From contig JAWWNJ010000214.1 in the NCBI GenBank assembly GCA_037176885.1, positions 62,001 to 126,000 of the forward strand: 64,000 nucleotides of DNA. Reading direction: 5' to 3'. How positions within the stretch are numbered: position 1 is the stretch's first letter; every line of letters starts with the position of its first letter. Position numbers and translations under genes: made by a program. The DNA is from Favolaschia claudopus (Eukaryota > Basidiomycota > Agaricomycetes > Agaricales > Mycenaceae). This document shows positions 20,900-31,965 of this stretch, in pieces. The notes under the pieces are model-generated. The model did no database searches and was not told the DNA's origin. It saw only the letters and a list, made by a program, of their open reading frames with translations.

Positions 20900-21000
20900 A
20901 AGTTGGGCGAGGTTTGAACCGGCAGCTGCTGGGAGCTTGACATTATGTAAGGATTTATGTAATGCAGCCAGCCTTGCACCACTACCGCTCCACCAAAAGG
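20900..21000 (-). ncRNA. Second tRNA-like/SINE-like sequence
   Basis: On the minus strand, GGAGCGGTAGTGGTGCAAGG (box A-like) and CCGGTTCAAACC (box B-like) lie about 65 bases apart. No pairing acceptor stem was found; this is weaker than the candidate at 20311-20397. Confidence 0.35.
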
Positions 21001-21062
21001 GAGCAATGTCAAGCTCGGCTTGACATGTGGCTGGCGGTATATATACTGGATAATGTCGTATT

Positions 21063-21480
21063 ATGACAGTCGCAGCCAACCAACAGCCAACAGTCCCTCC
21101 TCCTCTCGAGCTTTTGGAAGCTTTTCGCCTCCATTTCCACCAATATCATAGAGCTGTTAATGAGGCAATGTCCAATCCCACAGATGAGGTGGTCTTGTCT
21201 CGTCTGCACGACGATCTTCAGGAATATTCAGCTCTTGTGGTCGAAGTCAGTAGCTAATAGCCTCTAAATCTATGATCTTGACTGATACTATGTATGCACT
21301 CACAGCATGCCCATATCTTTCCTGTAGAGGAGCTTGCGACTGTGCAGCAAAATCTCGCTCTCATGCTCAATGATGCTCGGAAGGGCGAGACCCCGGATTG
21401 AGATTGATCCACAATTTTTGGAGTTTGCTGCGTATAAGGTGTACCTGATAGATTTTTTCATACTTGATTGTTTTTTTTTA
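21063..21480 (+). pseudogene. Unrecognised small gene fragment
   Basis: ATG at 21064 region gives MTVAANQQPTVPPPLELLEA and continues to LVVE, where a GTCAGT donor (about 21245) and a CACTCACAG acceptor (about 21305) lead in phase to HAHIFPVEELATVQQNLALM. The frame stops soon after RKGETPD, but a one-base shift opens EIDPQFLEFAAYK and a further GTGTAC donor. The RxxIEIDPxFLxxA type of segment occurs in integrase-related basidiomycete transposon proteins, so this may be the 5' part of such a gene. Low certainty. Confidence 0.4.
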
Positions 21481-21609
21481 TTAATAAAATTCTGTTTACA
21501 GAGAGTTTGAGGCTTTCTGTCAATGAAATGCCAAGAAACTTCGGTAACACTAAGTTTCATACATACTTCCCCCGGCTTCCTGAATTTTTTACCAGCGTAC
21601 CCAGTTCAG

Positions 21610-21775
21610 TGAATATTCTACATACTGCGCATCACTCTGGAGTATCTCTGGAGTACACTATCAATTTTGATGGTGTATCTGTGGGAAATTCTTCGAACTC
21701 TGCACAGCCATCCGGAAGGGGAGCAAGCTCCCCCCATAAAAATTTGTGCCAGCTTGATGCAATAGGGTGTGCACA
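21610..21775. repeat. Dispersed repeat related to 8781-8940
   Basis: The inverse of this segment lines up with the centre of the hAT-like element: GGGGAGCTTGCTCCCC palindrome, ATCCGGATGGCTGTGCA, a hairpin around ACCATC, then AGAGTGATGCGCAG. Similarity is patchy, so both copies are old. Confidence 0.6.
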
Positions 21776-21812
21776 GTTCACAATGATGCAATAGGGTGTG
21801 CACAGTTCACAA
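21755..21812. repeat. 29-bp tandem duplication
   Basis: GATGCAATAGGGTGTGCACA followed by GTTCACAAT occurs twice head to tail. Confidence 0.85.
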
Positions 21813-21854
21813 ACCTGTCCCACGTCGTCGCTGCCAGTGTCCATGGATCATGAT

Positions 21855-22712
21855 TTAATGTCTGATGAGATGGTCGACACTTTTGCTTGCCAAAGGGTTT
21901 GAGGGGGAAAGGTTTTGAACTCGGATCTGACATGATCGCTTCACGAGTATCAAAAGAAGTATAACCGCAGCCAAAGCAGCTATAGAGCCTATGACTCCAA
22001 GTATGATGGTGGATTGCCGATGAGAGGTGTTTGAAGATGCCTGAATCGCCGATTGTGATGGTGACGAGGCCGTCCTTGAAGTAGATGTGGTGGCCGCGGA
22101 GGGAGAGAGTGGGTCGGACACATTCGCAGTGAAGCTTGCAAGTTTCACCTGAGTCCATGATAATTGAACACAACCCAGTGACTTACATGAAGGCATCGAC
22201 AACAACGGAGTTCCCTTCTACGGGCATTGTAAGCAGTAGGCGATGCTCATTATTGTCGAGGCCATTTTTTTCCACCAGGTAATAGCAGCCAATGAGGACT
22301 CCGAGCCGCCTGATGTTGGAGAGGCGTTTGGGTCGGTGAGATTGACAGTTTCCCGAATTTCATTGTCAAGAGTGATCTCTGTGCTGACTGGATAAGGCCA
22401 TAAAGGGCTCACGTAGTATACAGCAACACCTGCGGAGCCATAAGCAGAGATAACATGCAATTCTGTCCCCCCCCCCCCCCCCCCCCTTTCCCGCCTTTGC
22501 ACACCTGTGAAGACCCAAGTGACACTTGCTTGTGGATCGCTGCTATAAGCATGATTTCCTCCATAATTCAGGGTAGATTTATGATCAGTGGGTGGCTCCC
22601 AAGTCCCAGTGTATTCAATCGAAGAGTCTGTATTATCGACCGTAATGTTGACAAATGCAGACCAGGAAAGTGCTGGGAAGAAGACGATCAAATGATGACC
22701 GCCTAGTCTCAT
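21855..22712 (-). pseudogene. Single-pass membrane protein of a mushroom-type secreted family, one frameshift
   Basis: Exons on the minus strand: 22712-22505, 22439-22187, 22134-21855. Start MRLGGHHLIVFFPALSW is a signal peptide, followed by the family hallmark VNITVDNTDSSIEYTGTW, then VFTG joined across intron 1 to VAVYYVSPLWPYPVSTEITL, an ectodomain, a Ser/Thr-rich stalk and a membrane helix (TIILGVIGSIAALAAVILLL) with a basic KRS cytoplasmic start. This ectodomain-stalk-helix plan is common in agaricomycetes; the function is unknown. In exon 2 the T-run at 22265-22271 is one base short for the frame to reach NGLDNNEH, so it is either a pseudogene or a homopolymer reading error. Intron 1 contains a run of about 20 C (plus strand) near 22467-22486. 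Confidence 0.7.
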
Positions 22713-23589
22713 TTTTGGCCCGGAAGCATGCGCAAGGAGGAATTTTTATAACTTCCGGGGCTGAAGGATGCCGGATGTCCAGTGTTCCTCAGGGGACAGT
22801 GCCGTATAATCTTCCTTCCCTCTTTCCTTCCGGCACTTAAATTTGGGGATGGATCCATTTAACAGAATACGAGAAAAACACGGACACCACACTCATTGAA
22901 ATACTTACGGGGCATATGAGATGCATGGTGGTGGAAGTAAGGAACGAGAGGATAACGCGACATCAGATCAAGGGGAAGTCCTGGAAAAGGGCTCATGTGC
23001 TAAGCCCGTTGTTGGCTCTTGCCTGGGCAAGCGCCAACATAGACCAGCACGCTGTCATGAGCCTCGAAAGCCTTGATTCAAACTCGATTTCTTGCAAAAG
23101 TACCCTCGCATATTTTTAGGGACACTGGGGCCCGTGAAATGTGAATTGATTGGTGCGTAAATTTCACGATCACGGGGGCTTTCTGTGAATTCACATCGAC
23201 GTAGTTGGAATTTTTCGCGCACTTTGCTATACCTACTAAAACTCACGAATGAATTCGATAAGCATAAACACATAGAATGTGATAGACCGACTTTTGGCCG
23301 ACTTCACGCTTACGCTTATCAGAGAAATTTGCAACATAAAATACATCACGAAGAAATTTCAAGTCCACTGTTTATTCGCGTGCGCAGGAACCTGGATGAC
23401 CAGCATTCGAAAGAGCGTCTGGGGCGGACAACAAGGAGCTGGTAGAAGGTGATATAGAAAAAAATAGATACTTCAATTGATTTGAGCGTGTTACACATTG
23501 TGCTAGCTAGAAAATGTTTTGAATGACTGTGTAAACAGACAGCAGTGAGTGAGCGAGGAAGGCTGGAGAGGCAGCCACATACCAGTAGA
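22713..23589. other. No gene recognised
   Basis: Upstream region of the membrane-protein gene and further non-coding sequence; a weak hairpin-like CCCGTGAAAT/ATTTCACG pair lies near 23130-23170. Nothing else can be supported. Confidence 0.4.
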
Positions 23590-25270
23590 ATATGTGCGCT
23601 CGCGACGAGCACAGCACCAACGGGTACACAAGAGTCGACGAGCACCGTCTCCCGGACCTGCGATCATCTAACCCCTTTCTGCCTGCCACCCACGACCCCC
23701 TCGACCTCCGACAACCCCCTACCAACCACCGAACTCAGCGGCCACGCCGCTTTCGTCGACACGTCGATTTGCCTCGACGCGTTCCACGACGTGTTCGGAG
23801 TCTCGGCCGGAGCGTCACCCGTCACAATGTCACACCTGTGACACCTCTCCAAACTCCTCTCACCACCTCCCACCCTGCCCTCCGCTATTACCTCGCCTCT
23901 CACACCCTCGAAAACCTCAGCGACTCGACTGCCCTGGACCCCCCCGATGGTCTCTCCAACTCCCGCGCCCCCCACGTCTTCGACAACGCCGAAGACGGCG
24001 TCAACGCAAAAACAACATCTGGCTCAAAATCCATGTTCACGAAAGCGCCGTCTCGGCAAATCAACTCCTGCGGCAACTACAGCAAGTCGACGACGAATCC
24101 GCGCTCTCGGATTTCCCCTTCTTGGTACCCCAGCGAGCCGTGGGGTTGACGGATCGAGGTCCATTCCGGTGAGTACTCTACTCCCCCCTTTTTTTGCTTC
24201 ATTTCTCTCTTTTCCTATGGGATTCTTGTGTCCCTGTTGTGTTGGCTTTCGCTGTCGCCGCGAGCGAGCGGTCTCGCGCGAGAACGATGATGTCGTCCTT
24301 TTTTTTTTTCTTTCTTCCTTTCTTTTCTTTTCGTCATCTCCTCCCACCTCTCCCCCAACCCATCACCATCGTCGCGTTCCTCCTCGCCCCTGGCGTCCAG
24401 CTATTTTCCCTCCACAACATCCGTTTCCTCGAACGCGTTGAGTGGAAACGGGGGGCGGCGGCGCAATCCGCCCCACCTTTTACTTAAATTCGGCTTCCTT
24501 TCTTCTCCCCACTCCCTCCCTCCCCTGTCTTCCCCTCTCGTTCCCTGACTGATATACCTCTCACCGGCCATGACTTCCCTCGCCCCTCCTACAACCGTCA
24601 TCAAACAGTATGCCGTTCAACTTCCCTCACCCCAATACCACGACGGCGGCGAAGCTCGCCCTCTCGCGCTCGGCAGCACCAACCGTGTCGCCCGACCAAC
24701 GATCGCCAACGTTTGTCGCCCCCACTTCGACACGAAGAGTTTGTGAGGATGGGTGGAGGAAGGAGGATTTGGTGGACTAGGGGAGAGGGTTTGCAGCGCG
24801 AAATGGTGAGTCCCTCGCCCCTCGTTTTCTTCTTCTCCCTTCCCACCGCCTCCTCGCCCCCCTCATCACTTTCCTCTTCCACTCGGAAAGAATGCCGCCG
24901 TTTTTCGCCGTTCTTCGTAAGCGCAGACGACGATGGCGAAGCGCGTGTCCGCCCCACCACGCTCTTCGAGCCGGGGGTGGAGCTCAAGGACTGAGGGCTC
25001 GTCTAGTTTACCATTTTTACTGACCAACACTTCTTGACAGCTCTCTCTTGAAGCCACCTCATGGTGCGAGCCCCCACCCCCTCGTTGTCGAGGACCTCAA
25101 CACTTTCGACGATGTCTTGCGCGACTGCATCAACCGGCGGCGCCAGCTCCATTGTCGCCTCAACAACCTTTCACCGCCATTCTCGGAGCAACAACCGCGC
25201 AGCGACAATCGCGGCGGGCAAACCGTGCACCTGAGGCCTTGTGCCGATTCTCCCACTGGAACAACCTTGC
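23590..25270 (+). other. C/T-rich, exon-like region of unknown product
   Basis: GC-rich sequence with codon-like periodicity but no single frame. The best exon candidate ends at the GTGAGT donor near 24171 and reads NNIWLKIHVHESAVSANQLL and SDFPFLVPQRAVGLTDRGPF before it. A second start near 24570 gives MTSLAPPTTVIKQYAVQLPS and stops after about 58 codons; a GTGAGT donor follows at 24805. Pyrimidine tracts separate the pieces. Probably remnants of one or two host genes; no family recognised. Confidence 0.4.
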
Positions 25271-25312
25271 AGTGATATCCTTACCTCAAGACCACCGCAG
25301 TCAAGACCCCGG

Positions 25313-25945
25313 CAGCGCCAAACCCTCACCGCTCAATCCTTGCGGCCGGAATCCCACACGGAACTCGGCGCAAGCAGACCCTAACCTCACCCCTCCAATC
25401 TCACGGGTCGATTTTTGCGGGTCGACGCTTGCGTCAAGAACCTTGTGTCAATATCCCGTCCGTCAAAATCCTTGCAAGGATCATCCTTCGTCAAAACGCT
25501 TGCAAGCAGTAACCCACGTCAAAATTCCTGCAAGAGATATACCGCGTTACAGTCGTTGCAAGCCACACCACGGGTCAAAGAACCCGCGAGCAACATCGCG
25601 CATCGACATCTTTGCAAGTTAACACCCGCCCCGAAGCCCGGGCAAGTACCGGCCCACGTCGTAGTTCGTGCAAGCAACAACCTGCGTCGAAGATCTGGCG
25701 TCAATCTCCTTGCAAGCAAAGACTCGCGTCACCCTCGGTGCAAGTACCCGCTCACCTGGAATCCCGTGCATGTCCTTACCCGCGTCCAAGTTCGTGCAAG
25801 CCAAGACTCTCGTTGAAGTTCTCGCATGCACCCTACCGCGTCGGGATCCTTGCAAGAACCATCTTGCATGGAAGCCCATGTAAGCTATTCCCCACGCTAA
25901 TACATCTGCACGGACCTTCTCGCGTCAGAGTTCTTACAACTGTTG
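25313..25945 (+). repeat. Divergent 28-bp tandem array
   Basis: The anchor TGCAAG or a variant falls at 25341, 25369, then at 25445, 25473, 25501, 25529, 25557, 25585, 25613, 25641, 25669, and after one 42-base step at 25711, 25739, 25767, 25795, 25823, 25851, 25879, 25907. The period is exactly 28. Units share little beyond the anchor and a CGCGTCAA/GTTC-type middle, so the array is diverged by substitutions with almost no indels. 28 is not a multiple of 3, which argues against a repeat protein. Confidence 0.8.
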
Positions 25946-26069
25946 ATACATCTGGATACCATGTACCCGTGGATATAAAACAAATTCTTTTCTCGACCGT
26001 AATAGTGTTCTGGCATTGACTAGGAGCACGATCGAACCAACTCGTACCATCGATGTTGTTTGGCGTTGA

Positions 26070-28037
26070 TTGCCCGACTCCATCCTTACTCCCACCTTCC
26101 ACCCAGACCTCCTATGATACTGGACACCGCAACTCCGCTGCTATCGCGACGATGAGGCTATCTTCTCAAAGGAACGCTTTGCTACTGTGTTCAGGGACTG
26201 TCTGGAGGCAAAAAACTCGGGGTAAAGATATTGAATATCTCTGGACACGGCTGCACGAGACTTTGGAACAATCCGCATATGTGTGTGCTTCCTCTATCCT
26301 TGGTCCTGACTCTCTCTACGACAATCTCATGCCATTACATCAAGGCCATCTTATTGAATGACTGGCTCTGTTTTTGTCTCGGGGCTGATATCACTGTGCA
26401 TTTACCTGAAGACGCTTTGAAGGAGTGCCAGCAGCTGTTCCTGCATGTTCTCTACTTGCGATACCAACACAATGGACAGCGCAATGGGGACAGAGAGGCC
26501 AAAAAGCTCTTAGATGAGGCACAAATGGAAAGCTTCCACCGATATGTGGAGCATCTGGATCTGGTATCATGCTGCCCGTAAAATTCCTTTGGAGTGGCTA
26601 ACTGCTCATTATACCAGGACGTCAATATTCCTGCTGACTATAGCTGGGAGGCTGACATGGAGGCAGAGGCAGAGGAGAGCTCAGAGGATTTAGACCCAGA
26701 CTATGTTCCAGATCAAGAGGTTGTGGCTTACGGAGAGGAACCTCCCAAGTTTGTTGAGCACCCCCCACCTCCGTCTAACTTCCCCCACCACCTCCACACC
26801 CCTTCCGCCGTAGATGAGGAATCGGAACTCCTGGCTCGTGCGTCAGCCTGGGCTCTCAACATCTGTCGGTTCTTCTTTCCTCCGTATGTCGTTCTGCATC
26901 TTACTGCTGCGCAGAGAAATTGATACCAGCCTTTCCCTGCAGAAAGAGCATGATTCACGTCCCATAGTTGACGATTTGGTACAGATGAGAGCTGTGGAGA
27001 GCTCTGTCTACAAGTCTGACGCTTTCAAGGATGCGGTTCACCACTCAACTAATCATTGTGGTAGCAATCAAACTTGTTTGCGCTCATGAGGCGCGTCGCA
27101 CGACCTGGCAACCCTCTGGAGACCATTCGGCAGGATGTTGAGCAGAGCTTCCGCTTTCATGCCTGGAAAATCGCGTATGCAGAGCTTATTTGTGACTGGG
27201 TGGAGCCAACGGTATCTGCTGCAGAGTATGAGAAGGTTAGTTCCGATTTCGATCAGTAATCGACTGTTCTGAAAAGCTATACCACCAGAGTCTATCATTC
27301 ATGCGGCCCAATCCCTCCTACAAGTTTACCATCGACGACGCGGGTGACTTCCTACAATTCATTCTTGATCATCCGGAGACGCAGCCCTGGAGTTTCAATC
27401 CCATGGCCGTCTATCTGTTCATGTCGCTGCAATGCTTCCAAGCCAACTGTAGCCTTTGGCTTGTTCCTGCACTGCGCCAATTAAATTATACCGTGCGTTG
27501 CTTTATATCTGTGCTTGTCTTAATGTTTTGGTGACCTAAAGCTTTCAGCACATTGATGGCTGGAACCCCGTAAAGGTGTACCAGATGATCATGCAATTAC
27601 CGGTGTTTGCGGGGGAAGAGCAAGCACTTGTGGACTTTGCTCATCGGTCTCAAGATCGACGATTATACACCATCATCCGTGAAACATCGGAACATCGGCG
27701 CTTCCTTCGGGACCTGGATAATGAGCTGTATAGGCCGTCTCCCCGAGACCTGAGCAATAACTCGGTTGACTGCGACTTGGACTCAGAATTTGACTCCACC
27801 ACGTCTGCCATCTCAGATTCAGAAGACGATATCTCAGACTTTGATGCAGCAGCCACCAGCCACGCACATCAGCCACGGCTCGCAGCTGGTGGACGGCTGA
27901 CACGCAGCCAACGGCGGAAGGCTTATACGCGTGTAAATAAACAAGCTGAACGCCGTGGACAGCGGGGGCACGTAGGAAGGCGGGTGAAACAGGAGGTCAT
28001 GGGTACACCTGGTCCCCAGCTCACCCCTCACTCTTGA
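26070..28037 (+). pseudogene. Unrecognised multi-exon protein gene with one frameshift
   Basis: Exon pieces join in phase through short introns at 26281-26344, 26574-26617, 26884-26929, 27236-27276 and 27493-27548, with one more unclear near 27030-27060. The protein runs RDDEAIFSKERFATVFRDCL, IEYLWTRLHETLEQSAY, NDWLCFCLGADITVHLPEDA, an acidic linker (EAEAEESSEDLDPDYVPDQE), a Pro/His segment, a helical part (IRQDVEQSFRFHAWKIAYAE), DGWNPVKVYQMIMQLPVF and a basic tail after an acidic Ser/Asp patch; stop at 28035-28037. One extra T in TCGGGGTAAAG near 26222 breaks the first exon. The true start is not clear. Acidic linkers and a basic end would suit a nuclear protein, but no domain is recognised. 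Confidence 0.6.
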
Positions 28038-28580
28038 ATAGGCTCGTGACCAGCCTGTCTACGTACTGCAACGATTTTTACATTTGGAGGTGGTCGTTGT
28101 CGTAGACAGGCTGGTACCTCTCGGGTGCCGTCTTGTGACTGTCACATGCTGCACATATATTTGAAGTGGGACGGCGGTAGCTGTGTGCGGGTGAGGAGAA
28201 GACAGCCGGCGCTCAACCGGCTGGTCTCCTGGTCGTAGGGCGAAGGATGCGCGAGAAGGCACCCAAGAGGAAGACGCCAGGCGAGGGCATCTGCAGAGAC
28301 CACGACTAGCCCAGAAGAAAAAGGCGGCTGATGGGGATAATATCTATGCAGCTGACGGAATGAAAACTGTATTGATCTGCCTTGACCTTGAGTGCGAAGC
28401 GGAGGTGGAGCAAATCAAAACACAATGCGAAGTGAAGACCTTCGTAAATTTGAAGCTGCGCTGAAATGAGCAAATGAGTTCAATGTAAATCGTGCTGACG
28501 ACGGTTTGCACAGTGAGTACTCAAACAGTCGACACCACGGAACGGAGGCCGTTTGACCCAAGCGGCCAGAAGCTCTACAA

Positions 28581-29033
28581 TAGAGAGTTTGCGGTGAGCC
28601 GCCAGAAGCCACCTGGTGGCTCCGACGGCATGCGGATTGGAGCGGCTACGTCATGTGGCGGCTCGTTCAGCGGCTCATACCGCGCGGTCCTTAGCACAAT
28701 TTTGGGGTTGGGTACCTTGCATACTTGACTATACCTTCAGCCAATGAGAGTTCGTTGTCCAAACGTGCATAATTGTTTTGAATTGAAGCAATTTCCAGCG
28801 TCAACCGAAGTCTTCGGCTCGAATGTGCGATAGCGTCAGATTTTCAGATCCAATTTTCTTCGTGTGTGTATGGTTCAATATGTAGATGACTAAGTACTAA
28901 GAATACACTCACAAAACCAAATTTGAACCAGTCTTACCAGCCGCCAAACGAGCCGCCAGACAGCATAGCCGCTCCAATCCGCATGCCATTAGAGCCGCCA
29001 GGTGGCTTCTGGCGGCTCACCGCAAACTCTCTA
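28581..29033. mobile_element. MITE family B, copy B1
   Basis: TIR TAGAGAGTTTGCGGTGAGCC at the left and its inverse at the right, then GCCAGAAGCCACCTGG in both arms; TA at both edges. About 453 bases. A close copy is at 51607-52061, including the shared interior (CCAATGAGAGTTCGTTGTCC). Confidence 0.88.
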
Positions 29034-31458
29034 ATGAAGCTGTAGATCGAGCAAAAAAAAAAAATGTAGCTGTAAGTTCCGGAATTAAGATTGCTGAAAA
29101 ATTGGTGAAGTACGAGGAACTGGACGTTCGAGAGGCCCAGAGTAAGACGCGTAACGTAAACAGAACCAGGAAAAATCGTGGGTCGTGACGCCATGAACTT
29201 TGAAAGTTACCAAATGGCGGCGACTGAAACGGCTTTGTGATACTGCCATGTATGGTCCGGAGACTGCTCTCCGTGCGTAAAAAATTGTATGTGAGAGGCC
29301 ATACCGCGGAATCGAGGATGTCGATGTAGGTTGTTGAATTTGAATGCCATGCCCAACTGAGTAGCGTTAATGGATGGCACATAGCTCAACCGTGGGAATC
29401 CAACTTGAAGGATTCGAACCGAAAGGGAAATTCCGGATCGTAAGAAGCGTGATATTTCACGGTGAACTTGGACGTGACGAGCGTCCCAGTACGTCTGGAG
29501 ATCACGGGCTGGCCAGCTGGGCTGCCGCGGCGTGGATTAATCCGCGTCGGACATAGTAGCATACGGGAAATACGCGGCACGCGATTCGAGGAGAAGGATT
29601 CGAAGTTGGTCAGGAATAGAAAATCAAACGGCGCATGACGGATCTTGCGAACTGCTCTATAGGCGGTTCAAGTTCGTAATACTGGCGGATTGCGTCGATT
29701 GATGGCGAGCGAGCGAATAAGACCGTCTTCGATTGAAGCGCTAAGCCACTGTAAAGGATGTATCGCTCAAGGTTTCTGTCAAAACCATGATATATAGGCC
29801 TAGGCCGCGAGGAGCGCGAGGAAATATGGCGGTGACATATGTATGCGGGAACGTTAAGTCATTCGCGCGGTGTTATGGAGTCGCATCTCGCTCTGCATTC
29901 GAGCTAGTAGAAAGTCGGTGAAAAGAGAGACCTGGGCGAATTGCGACAGGAGTGAGATTATATAGATCATATGGTAGGGTTGAGCAGTTCTGAGTCTGTA
30001 CGAGAATTTGATGGACGGTAAAGTCCCAAATTCGGGAACCTGTACCAGCTGTATCACTTAAGGTTACGGTCGAACCAATTATAGTCGTACTAGGCTGCAT
30101 GAAGTGGGGACGCAAGAATAATTATTAGCTCAGCCGTTGTGCGGCGAGAGAGTTATGGAGTCAAATATCATAGACGTAAATCCCGAACTGTAGTAGTCGG
30201 AAATTCAACAAAATGTTTATCGAACTTAACGGCTTTGAACTGGGTGATGGTTGATTCAGAGTCGAGTAAAGTCTTGCGTTGTGCGGATAGTGAATTGTGG
30301 AACTAGCAGACTTGGACTCGTATAGTAGAGACGAAGAGGGTGCTTTGAAAGCGTGCTGCCACTCGGCGGTCCAAAAATTGTACTTGGCGGATGTACTATG
30401 CGCTCAGTGCAGGCCTTGGAATACTGCTTGCAAGCGGCAGAAATCAAGCGGAAGAATGTAACGTAAGATGAAACGGGTGCGTAGTCGTCGTGTTAGAGCC
30501 CATAAGGCGCAGAAAGTAATCGGACGAATGTAATGTGTATCGAAACGGAATGTGGGTGCGTAGTAAACCTGGCAGTCGAGTTCGTGCGGCGTATGAGGTC
30601 ATTGGCGGAATGAATTGTGAATCAAGGCCTATATAAACTGACGGCGCTGTGCAGGAGGCAGCCAAGACATCGGACAAGTTGGTAGACCTTGTAGTACAGC
30701 CCGTTAGGCGCGAAAAGTAATTGGAAGAACATAGTGTGAATTGAGACGGAATGCAGGTGTGTAAAGCTCGCAGTAGAGCCCGTAAGGCTTGGCAGGTGTT
30801 CGCAAGAATGAAGCGTAAATCAAGGCCTACTGTAGTATTATGTTCAATTCGTAAGCTGGTTTTGGGTGTGACACCCCTTACGAATTTACCCTTTCGTAAG
30901 GGGCCCTGGTGACACTGTGACTTACGAAAAAATTTCGTTTTTTACCCCCTTTTTAGGCCCAAAATCGCAGCAAATTCCGTGTTACAGGGGGGAACCTTTC
31001 GTAGGACCCCTTTGTGACGCTGTGACTTACGAAAATTTTCGTAGGATTTCGGGTCTGTGACCTGTGACCCTACGAATTGAACGTAATACTACAGTATACG
31101 GCGCCGTGTATGAGGCCGCCGAGGCTTAGGACAATACGAATTGGGACACATTGGATGGATTGTATACCGAGGACGTAAGTCTCAGAGCAAAACGATGAAC
31201 GTAGGGGAGCTTGTTAACGTGAGAGCTCGAGTAGGACGGAGTTAGAGGGAGCTAGCATGGAGTCGTGGAATTCGAGCTTTAGCCGGCGAAAGTTCTTGCG
31301 AGATGCCGCCTCTGAAAAAGTATGATACTGCCAGTATGGGGTTGTTCGAAACTACAGCGTGGACTTGCTGTGGACACACAAAACTGACAAGTCACGTTAC
31401 GACTGATCTAGAGTTATTTGGGACCCAATTTTACTTTTCCTGGACTCCGAATTACCCA
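29034..31458. other. Decayed sequence without genes
   Basis: About 2.4 kb, interrupted by MITE C1. Between 30420 and 30830 loosely repeated words such as GGACGAATGTAATGTG, GAAACGGAATG and GTAAGGC return every 70-115 bases, suggesting an old tandem array or decayed element. Open frames on either strand are short and look random. Confidence 0.45.
30828..31096. mobile_element. MITE family C, complete copy C1
   Basis: TIR TACTGTAGTATTATGTTCAA at the left mirrored at the right, continuing into ATTCGTA; TA at both edges. The interior carries further CTTACGAA/TTCGTAAG repeats and GTGACGCTGTGACTTACGAA-type words. A partial copy lies at 15842-15950. Confidence 0.85.
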
Positions 31459-31569
31459 AGGAATGCTGCGAGCTCGTGCTGAGGGAGGGAGGAAAACAGG
31501 TGGTATATTTATGATTGCGGTGAGGGGGTGATGTGACCCTCGCAGCAAGCGCTCTCGGGCCGGAACCCA
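31459..31569 (-). repeat. Ngaro split repeat B2
   Basis: 111 bases starting (plus strand) AGGAATGCTGCGAGCTCGTG, matched by B1 at 31768-31878. It marks the 3' end of the element. Confidence 0.88.
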
Positions 31570-31647
31570 AAGTCGGCGCGAAGCTGCACAAAACAGACTA
31601 CAAAACTAAATACGATGTACATGCAATGTATATGGGAGGTGGGTGGG

Positions 31648-31878
31648 AGAACTAAAAAATGAGAGCACGGGCGAAGGAACGCGCCCGGTGGTGGTGGTCG
31701 AGGAAAAAGACGCGATGAGTCACAGTGATGACTCCCACGTGCATTCCTCCGAGTGTATACACTCACTAGGAATGCTGCGAGCTCGTGCTGAGGGAGGGAG
31801 GAAAACAGGTGGTATATTTATGATTGCGGTGAGGGGGTGATGTGACCCTCGCAGCAAGCGCTCTCGGGCCGGAACCCA
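31648..31878 (-). repeat. Ngaro repeats A2 and B1, abutting
   Basis: A2 (31648-31768) matches A1 at 35760-35880; B1 (31768-31878) matches B2. They meet at ACTCACTAGGAATGC, where the outermost ends of the element are fused. Confidence 0.88.
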
Positions 31879-31965
31879 GGAAGACAAGGCAGCCCGAGGG
31901 AGGAGGGGTTGCCGGGACAGCGAGGAGGGTGAGCTGAGGCCAAGAGAGCAAGAAGAAGGGTGCGG

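Noticed and set aside
22467..22486. Run of about 20 C as a functional G-quadruplex element
   Set aside because: It lies in an intron and is a plain homopolymer; length may also be a sequencing artefact.
23590..24149. One long Ser/Pro/Arg-rich protein
   Set aside because: Two or three overlapping frames are equally open in C-rich sequence; only the segment before the donor at about 24171 looks like coding sequence, so no CDS is called.
25415..25816. 133-codon open frame in the 28-bp array
   Set aside because: The period of 28 is not divisible by three and the translation shows no repeat unit; open by chance in a GC-rich array.
25313..25945. CRISPR-like array
   Set aside because: There is no invariant repeat alternating with unique spacers; the whole unit diverges, and the host is eukaryotic.
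29017..29382. Minus-strand frame of 121 codons
   Set aside because: It includes the MITE B1 right TIR and has no domain; no intron or start context.
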